64,000 nt of DNA from Hydnum rufescens UP504 (GCA_014904985.1 MU128981.1:85604-149603); one strand, 5' to 3'; positions 39,925 through 51,578 are shown, counted from the first letter of the stretch. Numbers and translations: made by a program. The notes: generated from the letters alone by a model not told the origin.

Positions 39925-41377
39925 ATGAGTATTCGTCGCCTTCTCTCTCGCGAAACCTTCGCTCGTACCACCATGTCCTCGTCCTCATCCACCAAACCGC
40001 GCGTCGCCGTCCTCGATGACTACCAGGAGGCAGCTTTCAAACATGCAGACTGGAGCCGGGTCCAGGCCCTCACCCAAGTGCGCGTATTCACCTCGGCCTT
40101 CTCTAACGACCCCGCCGATCGCGCCAAGCTCATCGAGGAGCTCAAGCCCTTCGAGATCATATGCACCATGCGCGAGCGCACGCGATTCCCTGCGGAGGTA
40201 CTCTCCCAGCTCCCGAATCTGAAACTACTGACGACGACGGCGATGGGAAATGCATCGATCGACATCGCTGCCGCGAGGGACGCTGGAATCGTTGTCAGTG
40301 GCACTGGATACAATCCCGGAGGTACAAACGAACACAAGTGCGTCCTCCTCATTGCATCTCTCCCGCACTCCAAGTTCTCATGTGCGTAACCTACGTCATT
40401 CTGACTATTGCTAGCTGGGCTTTGCTTATGACCGTCGCACGAAACCTCGTGCGCGAACACAACAACACTGCACGCGGGGGCGCACAATGGCAGACGTCAG
40501 TGCCCACACGTCTTGGTTATAAGACTCTCGGTGTTGTCGGACTTGGGAACCTCGGCACATCTACGGCAAACGTCAGTCCTTATCCCTCTTCCCACTCACA
40601 CCATCTCCGCATTCCAACTAAGCATCTCCCCCGTGTGTACTGAATTTACGTATAGATTGGGAAGGCATTTAATATGAACGTGCAGGCCTGGTCCCCCAAC
40701 CTAACGAAAGAACGAGCGGATCAAGCTGGTGTTAAATTTGTCACCTTCAAGGAAGAATTTTTTGCCACCTCGATTCATTCCATTCACATAGTCCTTGCTC
40801 CCGGTGCGTATCCCCGAACATTCATGTGTCTTGGCGAACGAGTCTAGAACCCGTGACTTTCCCAGTTCCTGTTGCTGATTCATTTTTAATTTCATTTTCC
40901 CCTCGACACACCCACTCCAACTATGCAGGCACGGTAAACCTCGTGACGTACAAGGAACTGAGTGCAATGAAACCCACCGCCTTTCTCATCAACACCTCTC
41001 GCGGACCCATCATCAACGAAGAGGACCTCGTGCGCGCGCTCAAGGAACACAAGATCCAAGGCGCGGGCCTGGACGTGTTCAATGTCGAGCCCTTGCCGTT
41101 GGACCATCCTCTCCGGACCCTGGACAATGTCACGCTCTCGCCCCATGTGGGATACGTGGATGACAATATGTACAAGGTGATTGATCGAATCCATCCATGT
41201 CTCCCTGTGGATGTGTCTCTGATGGAATTCGCACTCGCACCTTGGAATTTTTGACTTCGGGGGAAATTTCCTTTCCTTGCGTTTCTGTAGGTGTTCTGGG
41301 GCGAAACGGTCGAAAACATTCTCTCGTATTTGGGCGGCACGCCCAAACGCGTTATTGCCCCGAGATCGAGGCCTTAA
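39925..41377 (+). CDS. D-isomer-specific 2-hydroxyacid dehydrogenase (3-phosphoglycerate dehydrogenase-like)
   Basis: Five exons: 39925-40337, 40415-40572, 40656-40803, 40929-41176, 41291-41377. All introns are GT-AG and keep frame. The product (about 350 aa) oxidises D-2-hydroxyacids with NAD. Seen: substrate domain VAVLDDYQEAA, LKLLTTTAMGNASID; Rossmann motif LGVVGLGNLG (GxGxxG) followed by FNMNVQAWSPN; INTSRGPIINEEDLVRAL with the active-site Arg of the family; GAGLDVFNVEPLP (catalytic Glu region); and LSPHVGYVDDNMY with the catalytic His. The first 16 residues (MSIRRLLSRETFARTT) could be a mitochondrial leader; a second Met lies at 39973. The gene looks intact. The exact substrate cannot be told. 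Confidence 0.92.
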
Positions 41378-41795
41378 TTTGGTGTAAACGCGACATGTAG
41401 CTGTTTAGGCCAAAAGAAAAAATCTGGTCCCATGTAAAACCAACTGCGTGGTTTGTAATGTTACAATTGTCGTCGTCATGTACTTTGTTTTGTTTACGCG
41501 GTCTGAGACTGGAATTAGGATCTATAAAACATATATGCTAATTCATGTGGGGCCAGGAGAGAGTGTGGAGACTTCCAGTTACTGGCCGAGCTTGGCGAGG
41601 TTATTATCGTCGACCTCATGAATCCCTTCCTGCATTTACGGTCTACGTCGCGTCGGTTGTTCCGAATTTTCCGATTTAATATCGCATCTCGGCCACTGGT
41701 ATAATCTCCGCACCTGTGAAAACTGTACCTGTTATATATAATCCCACATCCTCAATCTACTTATATAAGCGTACAAAAAAGAAGGCCCGCAGCCC
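41378..41795. other. Intergenic, no gene seen
   Basis: Dehydrogenase 3' flank up to the inverted duplication. Nothing coding. Confidence 0.5.
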
Positions 41796-42239
41796 AGTTC
41801 AAAAGTGGCCAACCAATCACGAGGCTCAACGAAAGTCATGAATCCATTACTGACGGTCGATAATCAGACTCTCGTGTGGAAGAGTGCCGCAAGCAGCATT
41901 AACTTGGGAGCGGAATGAAGAATGATGACTCAATGGCATTTCTCATGATAAAGCATAGCTAGATACTGTTAGTTCAGATTCCAATATCAAGGGATCAACA
42001 AGCAGTTATTCGATATCTGTTGGGTACAAAGTTTCACGTATGAGGGAAGAGAGGTACACTATCACGACTCAAGTGGTAGACAAATCAACATGGCGGGTCG
42101 TATCAGGGAAAAAGATATCCAAGGGAAACTGCACGGCGCACAGTGATCTCTATTTGAACGCATCACTTCAATCCCGGATTAGCAAAGACAGAACTGGGAG
42201 AGATTGGACCATGTACCCACCACAAATGTCACAGTAAAC

Positions 42240-42870
42240 CGCTCTCGGCGCCTTCCGCGCCTACGCGGGAATACACGGATCCACCAACAAATGCATAGTT
42301 AGTAGCATCTAGGAGTTCTCCCTTAAACTGTCCGGAGGCGTAAAGAGTCTGTTCAGTGAGGCCTTTCGCGGCTACCGAGTCACTTTCGAGAGTGCTGCAA
42401 GATCGACATGAGCATGTCACCAGCCAAGCGGGCATAAAGAAGGCAAAAGATACTAGAAAGTTTTGGGTGGCTCTGTAGGAGTGGAGAATCCCTTCCCATG
42501 GACATAGCCCCACTTGTTGTCTTCAACGAATTGCACAGCGTACGTAAACTCTGACGAAATTGACGGATTAGCGAGATGAAAGAAATAGAGGGATGCAAAT
42601 GGTATTACCCATATGAAAGACCTGGTTGATGTCGATATAACCTAGCTCTCCACCGACGCCGGCGACGATGTTGGCGAGTAGGGTGCCATCAGGTCTTTTC
42701 CAAGTGCCGCTACGGTCGACATGCGTATAAGATTTCCTCATTTTAAGTAAAGCGACTCTAGCCTTACCCTTTGAGTCCCACGTTAATACGAGTGCCTTCG
42801 GGAACAGCGATCGTCCGGACATTGTCAACGGTCCCGGTCAATAGACGAGATAAACTCGGGGGTCAGATCA
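42240..42870 (-). CDS. Unrecognised small protein, left copy (5' end degenerate)
   Basis: Minus-strand exons match the right copy: GTWKRPDGTLLANIVAGVGGELGYIDI (about 42720-42640), an intron beginning GTAATACC, then YAVQFVEDNKWG (42550 region), then STLESDSVAAKGLTEQTLYASGQFKGELLDATNYAFVGGS...SGLL. The 3' end is complete here, while the right copy loses it. The 5' exon is disturbed: the start region has expanded into a GATGGGGAGGGGCAC-type minisatellite (42940-43045). Family unknown; no signal peptide or membrane segment seen. Confidence 0.5.
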
Positions 42871-42939
42871 GTGCGTATTACGAGCGACGGAGGTACCAGT
42901 GCCAGGACGGGGGGTAGTTAAGTGGGACAGAATGATGGA

Positions 42940-43045
42940 AAGGGGCATGAGGGGAAGGGGCACGATGGGAGGGCACGATGGGGAGGGGAAAGATGGGGAG
43001 GGGCACGATGGGGAGGGGCACGATGGGGAAGGGCATGATGGGCTG
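42940..43045. repeat. Minisatellite, about 15-bp unit
   Basis: Six to seven units related to GATGGGGAGGGGCAC. On the minus strand it reads as CATCGTGCCCCTCCC and replaces the start of the left gene copy. Confidence 0.75.
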
Positions 43046-43639
43046 AAGGGGAAGAATTATGAATGCTAGTTTTATAGGCCTGGAGATGGCTTCTGTTCTG
43101 AAATTGGGGTATACAGTCGATGAGTCCCATTCGGATGTGTTGGATTTACTGTCACAGTCGGAAATCCCGGTCCTACCTTGCTATGAATCACATCACAAAT
43201 GAGAAGTCCTGTCATAGCTGGCTCAATTTCTGTGACTTAATTTTGGAGATATGAGAGGACCTTTCATTAGGGGTGTTCACGGTAGGGGGAACTAGAGCAA
43301 AAGTGAGTCCAAAAGTGCGCCACAAGTGCCAGTTTTGGTTTTGCGGTCCCCTGAACACCCCTATTTGTGACGTGATTGTGATACATAATTTTGGAGATAT
43401 GACGGAATTTCATTTGTGATGTGATTCACTGGCTCAATTTCCGGCTGTGGCATTAGCCAAATCAAATAGCTTCGGAAATATGAAATGATTCTCTAGGACC
43501 AAAATTTCCGACCGTGACATGACAGTTTCTTAGACTTATCCGAGTGGGACTCATCGACTTGTATCCCCCGATTGCGGAGTGGAAGCCATCTCCAGGCCTA
43601 TAAAACTAGCGTTCATAATTCTTCCCCTTCAGCCCCATC

Positions 43640-44310
43640 ATGTCTCTCCCCCCCCCTTCCACAGGCATCGCTACCTCTGTCGCTGGTATTCCTGACAATG
43701 GTCTGACCCCTACCCCTCCTCAAACTCGGCTCGCATTCCTCTCGTCTGCTGACCGGGACATTGCCCATCTCCGTCCGATCACTATTCCGGAAGGCACTCG
43801 TATTAACGTGGCCTTCAATGGGTAAGACTAGAGTCGCTTTAATTCAAAATGAAGAATTCTTATACGCATGTCGACCATAGGGGCACTTGGACAAAACCTG
43901 ATGGCACCCTACTCGCCAACATCGTCCCCAACGTCGGTGGAGAGCAAGGTTACCAGGACCACACTGGCATCTTGAATATGAGTAATACCATTTGCATCCC
44001 TCTATCTCTATTTCATCTCACTGATCCGTCAATTTCGTCAGACATCAAGTACACTGTCCAATTCGTTGAAGACAACAAGTGGGGCTATGTCCAGGGCAAG
44101 GGAGTCGCCGATGGTGATGGAGTAACTAAACTTTTCATGTATCTTTTGTTTTCTTTTATGCCTGCTTGGCTGGTAACATGCTCATTTCTGTTTTTCAGCA
44201 CCCTCGAAAGTGACTCGGTAGCCGCGAAAGGCCTCACTGGACAGACTATTTACGCTCCCGGACATTTCCAGAATGAACTCATAGTTGCTACTAACTGGGT
44301 ATTTGTGGTG
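43640..44310 (+). CDS. Unrecognised small protein, right copy (3' end truncated)
   Basis: Exons: 43640-43821 (MSLPPPSTGIATSVAGIPDN ... ADRDIAHLRPITIPEGTRINVAFNG), then GTWTKPDGTLLANIVPNVGGEQGY from about 43880 after an intron ending in CCATAG, then IKYTVQFVEDNKWGYVQGKG after a second intron, then TLESDSVAAKGLTGQTIYAPGHFQNELIVATNWVF after a third. The mature protein would be about 150 aa with a beta-rich look. I do not recognise the family. Compared with the left copy, the last exon (GGSVYSR...GLL) is gone and the frame ends soon after a GTGAGT. The pair may be a species-specific expansion. Confidence 0.5.
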
Positions 44311-44759
44311 AGTACATGATCCAATCTCTCCTAGTTCTCTCTTTGCTAATCCCGGGCTTCAAGTGATGCTTTCAAATTGAGATGATTGTGCGGGGTGCAG
44401 TTTCCCTTGGATTCTCCTTTTTCCTGATACGATCCGCCACCTTGATTTGTGTACCACCTGAGTTGTGATAGTTTACCTCTCTTCCCTCATACGTGAAACT
44501 TTGTACCCAACAGATATCGAATGACTCCTTGTTGGTCCCTTGACATTGGAATCGAACTAACACTATCTAGCTATGCTTTATCATGGGAAGTGTTGACTCT
44601 TGTTTCTTCATTCCGTTCCTAAGTTAATGCTGCTTGCGGCACTCTTCCACACAAGAGTCTGATTATCGACCATCAGTAATGGATTCGTAACTTTCGTTGA
44701 GCCTCGTGATTGGTTAACCACTTTTGAACTGCGCTGTGGTCTGGGGCTGCTTACAGCCC

Positions 44760-46200
44760 TTTTGACAACGATACGGACGAGAAATATTTTGGGTGAAGGC
44801 ACACTTGGCCCCACCCAGCGGATTTAGAGCAAACTTGAAGATCGCGGCATACTGTATGTTTAACACTGTAGTGTTACGGTCATAGCGATACGTCACGCGT
44901 CACAACGGTCGACAGTAGGTGTCACAAAGGAAAAAATGATGCTATGGCTACGTCTGGTGCTTCCCTCGCCCCCCAGTTGTTTTCCTAGGCAAATATGCAG
45001 TGTCTTTTTTGCCTCTGTAATTTTTTCCCCTTTGCCTTCCGAATCCCCTTGGTGATTCCACCACGGAGCTCCTCCATAGCCTGTGTTCAGGCTCATGGGA
45101 TCATTCTGCCGGCCATCAGGGAAGTGAATTTGCTTCTGAAGCCTTCAGAAGCAAAGGGGATTTTCCTGACCGGGCACAGGTGCAAGTAACATGATCTAAG
45201 TTCTGAGGTACTAGTCCGCTTGGGTTCCAGGGGACCTTCAGTTTCCCCCTCATTGCTGCCGTTGGCCACTGGTCGGGCCAATGGCTAGTGAGCTAATGCT
45301 GCAGGGATCCGGGGATGAGGGGGGACCAATTGTTGGTCTCCCTTCATCCCCGGATCCTTGCAACATCAGCACCCTGGCCGCCTTAACATTCAGGATGTCA
45401 GGGATTACGGCAATGATGGATGTGCTACTACCGTAGTCCTACCCTACAGCGGATAGAGTGCGGCACTAGAGATTTTCCGCAGACATCATCCCACCCTGGG
45501 GCTGCCAGCAGCATGGACCGGCATGGACCAGCAATGCCAGCAATGACCAGCCTGGACCAGAGGGGACCAACAAGACCCGCAGGAACCAGGCCCAGGGCGA
45601 GTGGCTTTGACCGACCACATGGCCTCTGCTCTGTGGGTGAATGCCGTTCCGGCTGCGGACTAAAAGCGGGATAATAACACCATTCCCTATCCTGATTGTC
45701 TTGATTTTGCAGATGCAGAGCGGCCATTCTGCGCTGCACCTGCGGTGTCCTCTCTAACTCTTTGTAGGTCTTTGTAGCTAGCTACCTAGCTGGAAGCTAG
45801 TCCCTTCCCCTTGAACATTGTTCACTACCTCCTTGCTCATGTGAATGATTAATTGCCCTTTGTCTCTTCTTGGATGACCCTTTGGGCGTCGCCTACACGG
45901 CAATTCAATTGATCCTCCTAGCGCCGTGAGGGACATTCCCCACACATGACCTGCAAACACCTGTCCGTTTAAGCCTGGAACGGTGGTGGACAGGCCAGAG
46001 CACACCAAATTACTGGAGCTGTGCATTTTATTATTTCGTGGCCCTTGTCCCTTGTCTTGATTTGCATAGCAACAACTTGCCCCACCCAAATCACATAAAG
46101 GCAGCACATTGGCCTGTACACAATCATGCAATCAAAGCGACAGGCGGCACCACAAGTTCACCACTAATTTCCAGAACACCTTGCACTTAGCTTAGGTTGG
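44760..46200. other. Repeat-like stretch, no gene seen
   Basis: Contains hairpins at 45130-45156 (TTGCTTCTGAAG with CTTCAGAAGCAA) and 45305-45360, a GGACCAGCAATG short repeat near 45515-45560, and a CpG-poorer part from about 45780. Short frames only. Confidence 0.5.
45303..45362. repeat. Long hairpin
   Basis: GGATCCGGGGATGAGGG(GGGACCAA) pairs with (TTGGTCTCCC)TTCATCCCCGGATCC around a 3-base loop; stem about 27 bp with one or two mismatches. Perhaps a MITE core. Confidence 0.7.
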
Positions 46201-46231
46201 TAGCGGCAACAAGTGCCAATCCCCGACTCTA
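46199..46231 (-). repeat. 33-bp inverted repeat, right copy
   Basis: GGTAGCGGCAACAAGTGCC then AATCCCCGACTCTA, the imperfect inverse of 36064-36096. No clear target duplication at either side. Confidence 0.7.
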
Positions 46232-46998
46232 AAGCCGTGTGTAGCTGGGTTTGTTGTTCACTGCTTGTACTGTGTGCTGCGTGAGGGTCAGGTCATTGTT
46301 CTCAATTGAGCTATGTGTGCCGCATTTTTTGTCTGTGAACCTTGGCTTAATCCCTACATGGCTGCGTGGTCTTATCCGAGGGAAACCAGGTTACTGTATG
46401 CGATTGTCCGGCCAATCACATCTGATCAAGATCCCAGATCAAGTCCTGCATGGAGTTACGGATGTAGTGTCAGAATAAGGGTTATGATGTTCTCACCAGT
46501 TTGTTGCATCATCCACCAGCCTTACTTGTGGTGGCGGTGCATTGGCCACTCGTCGGCAGGTCTGCCACATTTTGGGCTGCCAATGTTAAAAACAACTCTA
46601 TAGGGAAGGTAATGCTGATATTCTAGAGGACTCACAGAGTTGGTCCTAGGAGCTGGCTCTGGCTCAGCCCTGGAGGTCGATGATGGAAAATGCTGAAGGG
46701 GCACCTCGCGGCTTGGACTGGAACATTCTAGTACTCTGCATTCGGAGGGGTGGACCAGACGTGTCCATCCGCATCGAAGGAAGGGGATACCCATCCTTGT
46801 TTTGACGGGCGAGGTGTTCCCAACGCTGAGCCCCCTCATTCAAAGCGGCAATTTTGGCGATCAACAAGTCCAAATTGGCCAGCCCCAAGGCGCTGAGAGG
46901 GCTCTACTCTTCTTCAGCTTCTTTCATGGCCATCTTGAACACAGCGCAATGGCACAGAAACTGAGTGTCATTGAGTGATGTGGGTATGGTATTTGCTC

Positions 46999-47097
46999 CT
47001 ATTATAAAATACGGTGATTTGTTAGTAAAGAAATAAAAGTGTACAAAAAGGGCAGCTTATGGCTGCCCTGTTTGCATGAGGGCGAAGGCTGACTTAC
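46999..47097 (-). other. Hairpin intron, relic module 2
   Basis: Donor GTAAGT at 47097, H hairpin 47040-47076 (ACAAAAAGGGCAGC with GCTGCCCTGTTTGC: one more stem variant, GGGCAG with CTGCCC), branch TACTAAC, acceptor TAATAG. Length 99 bp. Confidence 0.75.
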
Positions 47098-47295
47098 ATT
47101 ATCACCACACCCCAGTATTTCTGGGGTGTGGTGCACTAGGACCTCGGGCGACTGTCCCCCGCATTCCTAATTTGCGTGGGGTCATAGGATGCGGGATTGG
47201 CGACAGAAACAGCGATTATATCATCGCCGTAATCGCTGTCGTCGTCGTCATTATCTTTTTGCGGCAGAGGTGCATGTCGGCCATGGCGATAGTAT

Positions 47296-47392
47296 CTACA
47301 AATGAAAACTAAACGTGCATCAGTAAAAAATTAAATCAGTGCAAAAGGTGCAGCTTAAAGCTGCTCCTTTCGCACACATATACATTCGAAAG
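47296..47392 (-). other. Hairpin intron, relic module 1
   Basis: H hairpin 47339-47375 (GTGCAAAAGGTGCAGC with GCTGCTCCTTTCGCAC), branch TACTGATG, acceptor TTGTAG. The donor reads GCAACT (AAG then GC), a GC-type or mutated donor. Confidence 0.62.
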
Positions 47393-47539
47393 AAGTTGCC
47401 TTGTCACCACACCCCAGTATGTCTAGGGGTGTGGTGTATCCTCGTTCTGGCTCGGGGTATGGTTCGTTAGCCTCAGGCACATACCGGCAACAGGTGAAGC
47501 CGAAACTCAACGCCGGCATGAGCCGGGTTCAAACAAGCG

Positions 47540-49920
47540 CTCAAGTTGGCTGAACACACCACAAGAAATTATGGCAGCATACCTAATTTTCCAAGGCGCA
47601 GCACCCTCTGTAAGGGGGACAACGCCATTCCGTGGCCTGAATTATATCTGGCTGCCATCATGAACCCCCTGTCTACACGATCCGACTGGACAAGCTGGTA
47701 TTGAAACAGGCGGTCGTTCTGAGACAGACTTTAAACGGACGAAGTGTGACCGATTCCGACCTCGTATAGTTTACGCAGCCCCGCCGGCTCCACACACCCT
47801 CCCAGCACCTATGCCTGCGCTCAGTGATTATTCCCATTCAGGTCTATTCTACGATCTCCGCGGATCCGTGTCGATCATGAGGTGGCCCAATCAAGTTAGG
47901 CTCAACGATCCCTACCAAATGCGAAAGTCCAGATCCGAGCCACAGGGGGAGGGGCGGATCAGTCCTGACCCCCGGGCTGCACATACTGCCATGGGAAGGA
48001 CTTTATTTCCTGGTTCTGCAGACCTGCACACGACGAGATGTCCTTTACGGGGCGGAAACATGGCGATTTCGGATATCCACACGGCGTACGGAGACGCAAG
48101 GGGCATCAGTAATAGGGTATGACACGTATTTCTCCAGATGGTGTGTCCTGTCCTCGTTGCTCAGATAGTTTAAACTGAAAGTACTGCTTCTGGTGTTGTC
48201 CTACTAATCGTCTTCTATTTAGCAATTAGGACTTTTAGAATGAAGGCGAGACATGTGGAGTGTTCATACTTGGATGCTTCATTCACGTGTTCCTGAATTT
48301 ATTGTATATCCAATCACACAACTACATATCAGGTGTTTCCGACTTCCACTATCGCTCTCTTGTGCCGTGGACTGAAGCCCTTTTATTCCCGCCACTAGTC
48401 TTGGAACCTCAATTCGCGGCGATGTCGCACGACTGGACTCCAATATAGGTATGGACCCATAACGTGCCAATAAAGCAGCAAGGAGACTTGTTCAGGACCC
48501 AGAGAGTCCTATTGGAGGTCTGAGCCGCTAGACGGTGTCTGCCCTTCTGAAATCCAGGAACGGTTCAGCCAAATGTGGCCCCCCTTGGCCCCTTGGGAAC
48601 CGAAAATCCGTGGATTTTTCGGGGCCTTGGGATTCGAGAAATCTGGGAACGTGGATTTAGGTTACGAAAAAAAAAAAATCCAAAAAAGTGCGTTTCTACT
48701 GTAATTGCCCCCTGAGCACCCTCCTACATCCTCCGGCTTTCAGTGTCAATGCTGCCACTTTCTGTTGACCGAGCACCTTCACTACTGGTCGTCACGTTGC
48801 CTGGATAACAAGAAAATTCGAATCGTTCTGTGTTGGCCTGCCCGGTAAAGCGTTGATGGGGTTTAAATATAGATAAAGAATGCATAACATTAAGCAGGAT
48901 ATCAGGCGGAAATGAATGGCGCCTAACTGAAAATTAAGAACCACAGGGCTAGAACCCCCTCGCCCCCCCCCCCCCCAAAAAAAAAAAAAAACACTAACAC
49001 TAACTTACAGAGTCCGCGATGGGGATCCCAGAGAATGAATCTATGTATCAGGGTATCGTCTGGAGGGGCGAAAATCCATGCACGCAAGAACGCAGGATTG
49101 TCGTTGGTTTGTTTTTCTGGGGGAAAAAATCCCTGGATTGACTCTAGCTTTGACCAAGAACTTCTCCTAAAATCTGTAAACCGCAGATCAATGCCTCTGA
49201 TGCTTACATAAGAGAGGGGGCGATTTCATCGTCACGAGATCTAAAATCTCTTTTGTCCGTGGCTGTGCAGCCTGCGGAGTAACCCGCCGGCAAACGCCGA
49301 GCCGCAGCACCCCGCCCTTAATTTGGGAATCTTTTGCGCAGCTGAGTGAGTAGCGCTGTAATCAAGCTGACTGACGGCATAGGTTCTCCAACCTCAAGCA
49401 TCTGTAAGGGAGGGCCCAAAGGCAGAAAACAAAAAGGCCTGCTTGACCCGGGGAGCACCACTGGGTGATTTCCACCGACATCCTGAGGGTACCTGTTACT
49501 GTACAACATGTGTCAAGTCTACATCGCTCAATTCATTCGTTCATTCCTTGCATTTTGATACGGCCGGAAGAGGGTCATACATAAATAAGAATCGGATTCG
49601 CCACGATCACGATTACGATTGCGAGAGGAACAAAAAAAGAAGAGGAACTCGGAAGAGAGGTGGAGGGGAATCAGAAACAAGAGGGGCACGCACGACCGGA
49701 GATGAGACGAAGTCCATAATTCTGGACGATGAGGGACTGAGGCAGGATCCATTTAGTTGTTCCTGTGAATCATTTGGCTGAATCATATCGCAGGACTATG
49801 TTGAGAAGAGGAATCTGGATGGTCTCGAACGCGGGGTAGTAGGAGATGACGGCTTCGGAAAAGAGGAAAAGAGGTTCGTGTTTCGGGGGGAAGCTGAAGA
49901 GGCGTGCCACAGGTACGAAT
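47540..49920. other. Gene-poor stretch
   Basis: No recognisable gene. Simple tracts: A run at 48667-48678 and C/A run at 48961-48990. Scattered short frames on both strands without motifs. The part next to 49920 is the 3' flank of the bHLH gene. Confidence 0.45.
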
Positions 49921-49922
49921 GT

Positions 49923-51322
49923 TTAATCCACCCGTTGACGCTTATTCCCTGCAGATTCCGAGGTCGTGGCTCCCGCAGTAGATTCAGACGTGGCGGCGGC
50001 TTTGGCCGCAGCCAACTGGGCCCTGACATCGGTGAGCTCACGTTCCAGCATACCGAGTCTGGATCGATCATCATCCCACCGTCTCCGCATATCCTCCATC
50101 TGTGCTTGGAGGTCACCCATAGCCTGGTCCATGAGGAGTTTCTCGAGTGTCCACTTCTCGATATTCCGAGCTTCGTTCTCCTTGAGCTGGCGGATGTATA
50201 TGACGGCACGGTTGAGAACGGCGCCCTTGGCACGCTCCCCGCCGCCGCTGTTGGGTATGATCATGCCAAGCTCGTTGATGCCCTGGTTTATCGTTCCACG
50301 TCGACGGCGCTCGACTTCTTTCTGGAATACATTGCATAAACATTTATGGAAATATATTGATGATCAGTTTGTGGCTGCGGGGTGGTGGGTCACGGGACGA
50401 CGCATCGTCGCCCCCATAGGGAAGAGAGATAGGTACGAACATGATTGTCCTTGCGCACGCGCGCCCAGTCCTCGGAATTGATGCCCTCGCGTCGTTTGCG
50501 ACCTTTGGGGGGGCCTGAGGGCTTGACCGAGGGACCTACACCGCCACTGCCACCGCCACGCTCGTCAGGGGAGCCAGAACGGGAGGGTGGGGACAGGTCT
50601 GCGGAATGGCGAGCGCCACTGCCGCTGGCCATCTGTTGTTGTGCGTGTGCGTGTGCTGCGACAGCGGCGGCGTGCTGTGTGTAGTGGTGGTGATGCGGAT
50701 GTTGTGGATGCTGAGGGTCGTCAGGGTGAGGGGCGTACATGGATGGTGGAGGCCGCTTGGCTGGCCTGGTTGGGGCCCAGTTCCGTTGTGCATGCCTGGT
50801 GGTGGCATTGGGACATCTTGTTGGCTCTGACTTTGCATCTGCTAGAGATGTGTGACAGAGACGGGTTAGCCGAGAGAAGTTAGATAATGGTCAAGATTAG
50901 GGAAGAAGAGGAAAGTTTAGCGCTGGGCGTACTCTCATGAGGCGCGCGCAGAAAAGAGGAGAGGAATTGGGAGGACAGAGGAATGAGTGACTGACTTGAA
51001 GAGCACCGGGAATTGACTTGAGGAGCTGGTTGAAACGTTCGGGGTCTGCAGCTTGGAATTGGCGGATAGTGGCTTGTGGATCTTGGTTGGGGTTGTTGGG
51101 GTCGATGTGTGCGCGGGAAATGGAGGCGAGATCCTGGAGGGCGGAGGAGGAGGGTTGCTGGTTGTTTGGCTGCCCTGGTTGTTTCGTTTGGTCGGTAGCG
51201 GGGATGTCTTGGGAGGAGGCGGAACTAACGATAATCCCGGTAGAGCGCTCGTGGGAGTCCCGCATAGATTCGAGGCGAGGATCGAGGAGGAGTGATGAGG
51301 AAGAGGTGGTGGTCATGGACAA
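49923..51322 (-). CDS. bHLH transcription factor (CBF1/USF-like)
   Basis: Minus strand. Exon 1 51322-50996 (Ser/Asn/Gln/Pro-rich; ends QLLKSIPGALQ), exon 2 about 50841-50441 (His/Gln/Pro-rich), exon 3 50321-49923. The basic helix-loop-helix spans the last intron: RKDNH joined to KEVERRRRGTINQGINELG (the H-E-R DNA contacts of E-box binders), loop with NSGGGERAK, helix 2 GAVLNRAVIYIRQLKENEA. A coiled-coil follows (EKLLMDQAMGDLQAQMEDMRRRW...LERELTDVRAQL), then a Ser/Thr tail. It is expected to be nuclear and to bind CANNTG as a dimer. Exon 2 needs a one-base shift near 50770 to join MPPPGMHNGTGPQPGQ with AKRPPPSMYAPHPDD, so an indel or unseen splice is likely. Target genes unknown. Confidence 0.88.
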
Positions 51323-51329
51323 AGGACGT

Positions 51330-51575
51330 GAAATGGGTCAGGTGGTAAGCACTTCGTGGGGAGCGTGATTTTGGTGGGATCACCTGCCCCGACTGTTTTA
51401 TATATCTCCACGGATTTACCATATTATCCCCGTCACTATTCCCGTCGTCCACGCTGATGGATTACGTGAGTAGGTATCGGCAACCTCGCACGTGCATCCA
51501 CGGCTGCAAAAACGCAAACGACGTCATCATGAGCAAGGTTATAAGACCACGTACCTTCAAAGGTATCCATTCAAC
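51330..51575. promoter_or_regulatory. Divergent promoter region of bHLH gene and plus-strand gene
   Basis: About 250 bp separate the two divergent starts (51322 minus, 51579 plus). A TATATA-like stretch lies near 51400 (TTTTATATATCTCC). Shared control is possible but unproven. Confidence 0.35.
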
Positions 51576-51578
51576 GCC

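Larger units (their letters stand above)
41795..44760. repeat. Large inverted duplication carrying one small gene in each arm
   Basis: Left arm 41800-43140 and right arm about 43530-44740 are inverted copies: AAAGTGGCCAACCAATCACG on the left pairs with CGTGATTGGTTAACCACTTT on the right, and CAAGCAGCATTAACTT with AAGTTAATGCTGCTTG. The 43140-43530 middle is itself partly symmetric (GTCACAGTCGGAAAT and ATTTCCGACCGTGAC). Divergence is modest. The two genes point away from each other. Confidence 0.85.
46600..47540 (-). mobile_element. Relic of the hairpin-intron element, CpG retained
   Basis: Two modules on the minus strand with both introns recognisable. P sites 47405-47436 and 47103-47133 (CCACACCCCAGTAT type). 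The first-exon side (about 47490-47530) again has a TTGAGTTTCGGCTTCACCTG block. CpG is common, so this copy escaped the mutation seen in elements 1 and 2. Its exon 47295-47098 has one open frame of about 52 codons ending at a TAG before P, and the next exon region (46888-46664) is open for 74 codons (ANLDLLIAKIAALNEGAQRWEHLARQ). So the exons may once have coded; frames do not join cleanly through the predicted introns. Confidence 0.6.

Noticed and set aside
48640..48990. A, C and A/C homopolymer runs as a structured element
   Set aside because: Simple low-complexity tracts of the sort that also arise from sequencing or assembly; no repeat structure around them.
49796..50343. Several long plus- and minus-strand frames over the bHLH gene
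   Set aside because: Only the frame with KEVERRRRGTIN and the coiled coil has a recognisable domain; the rest are shadows.
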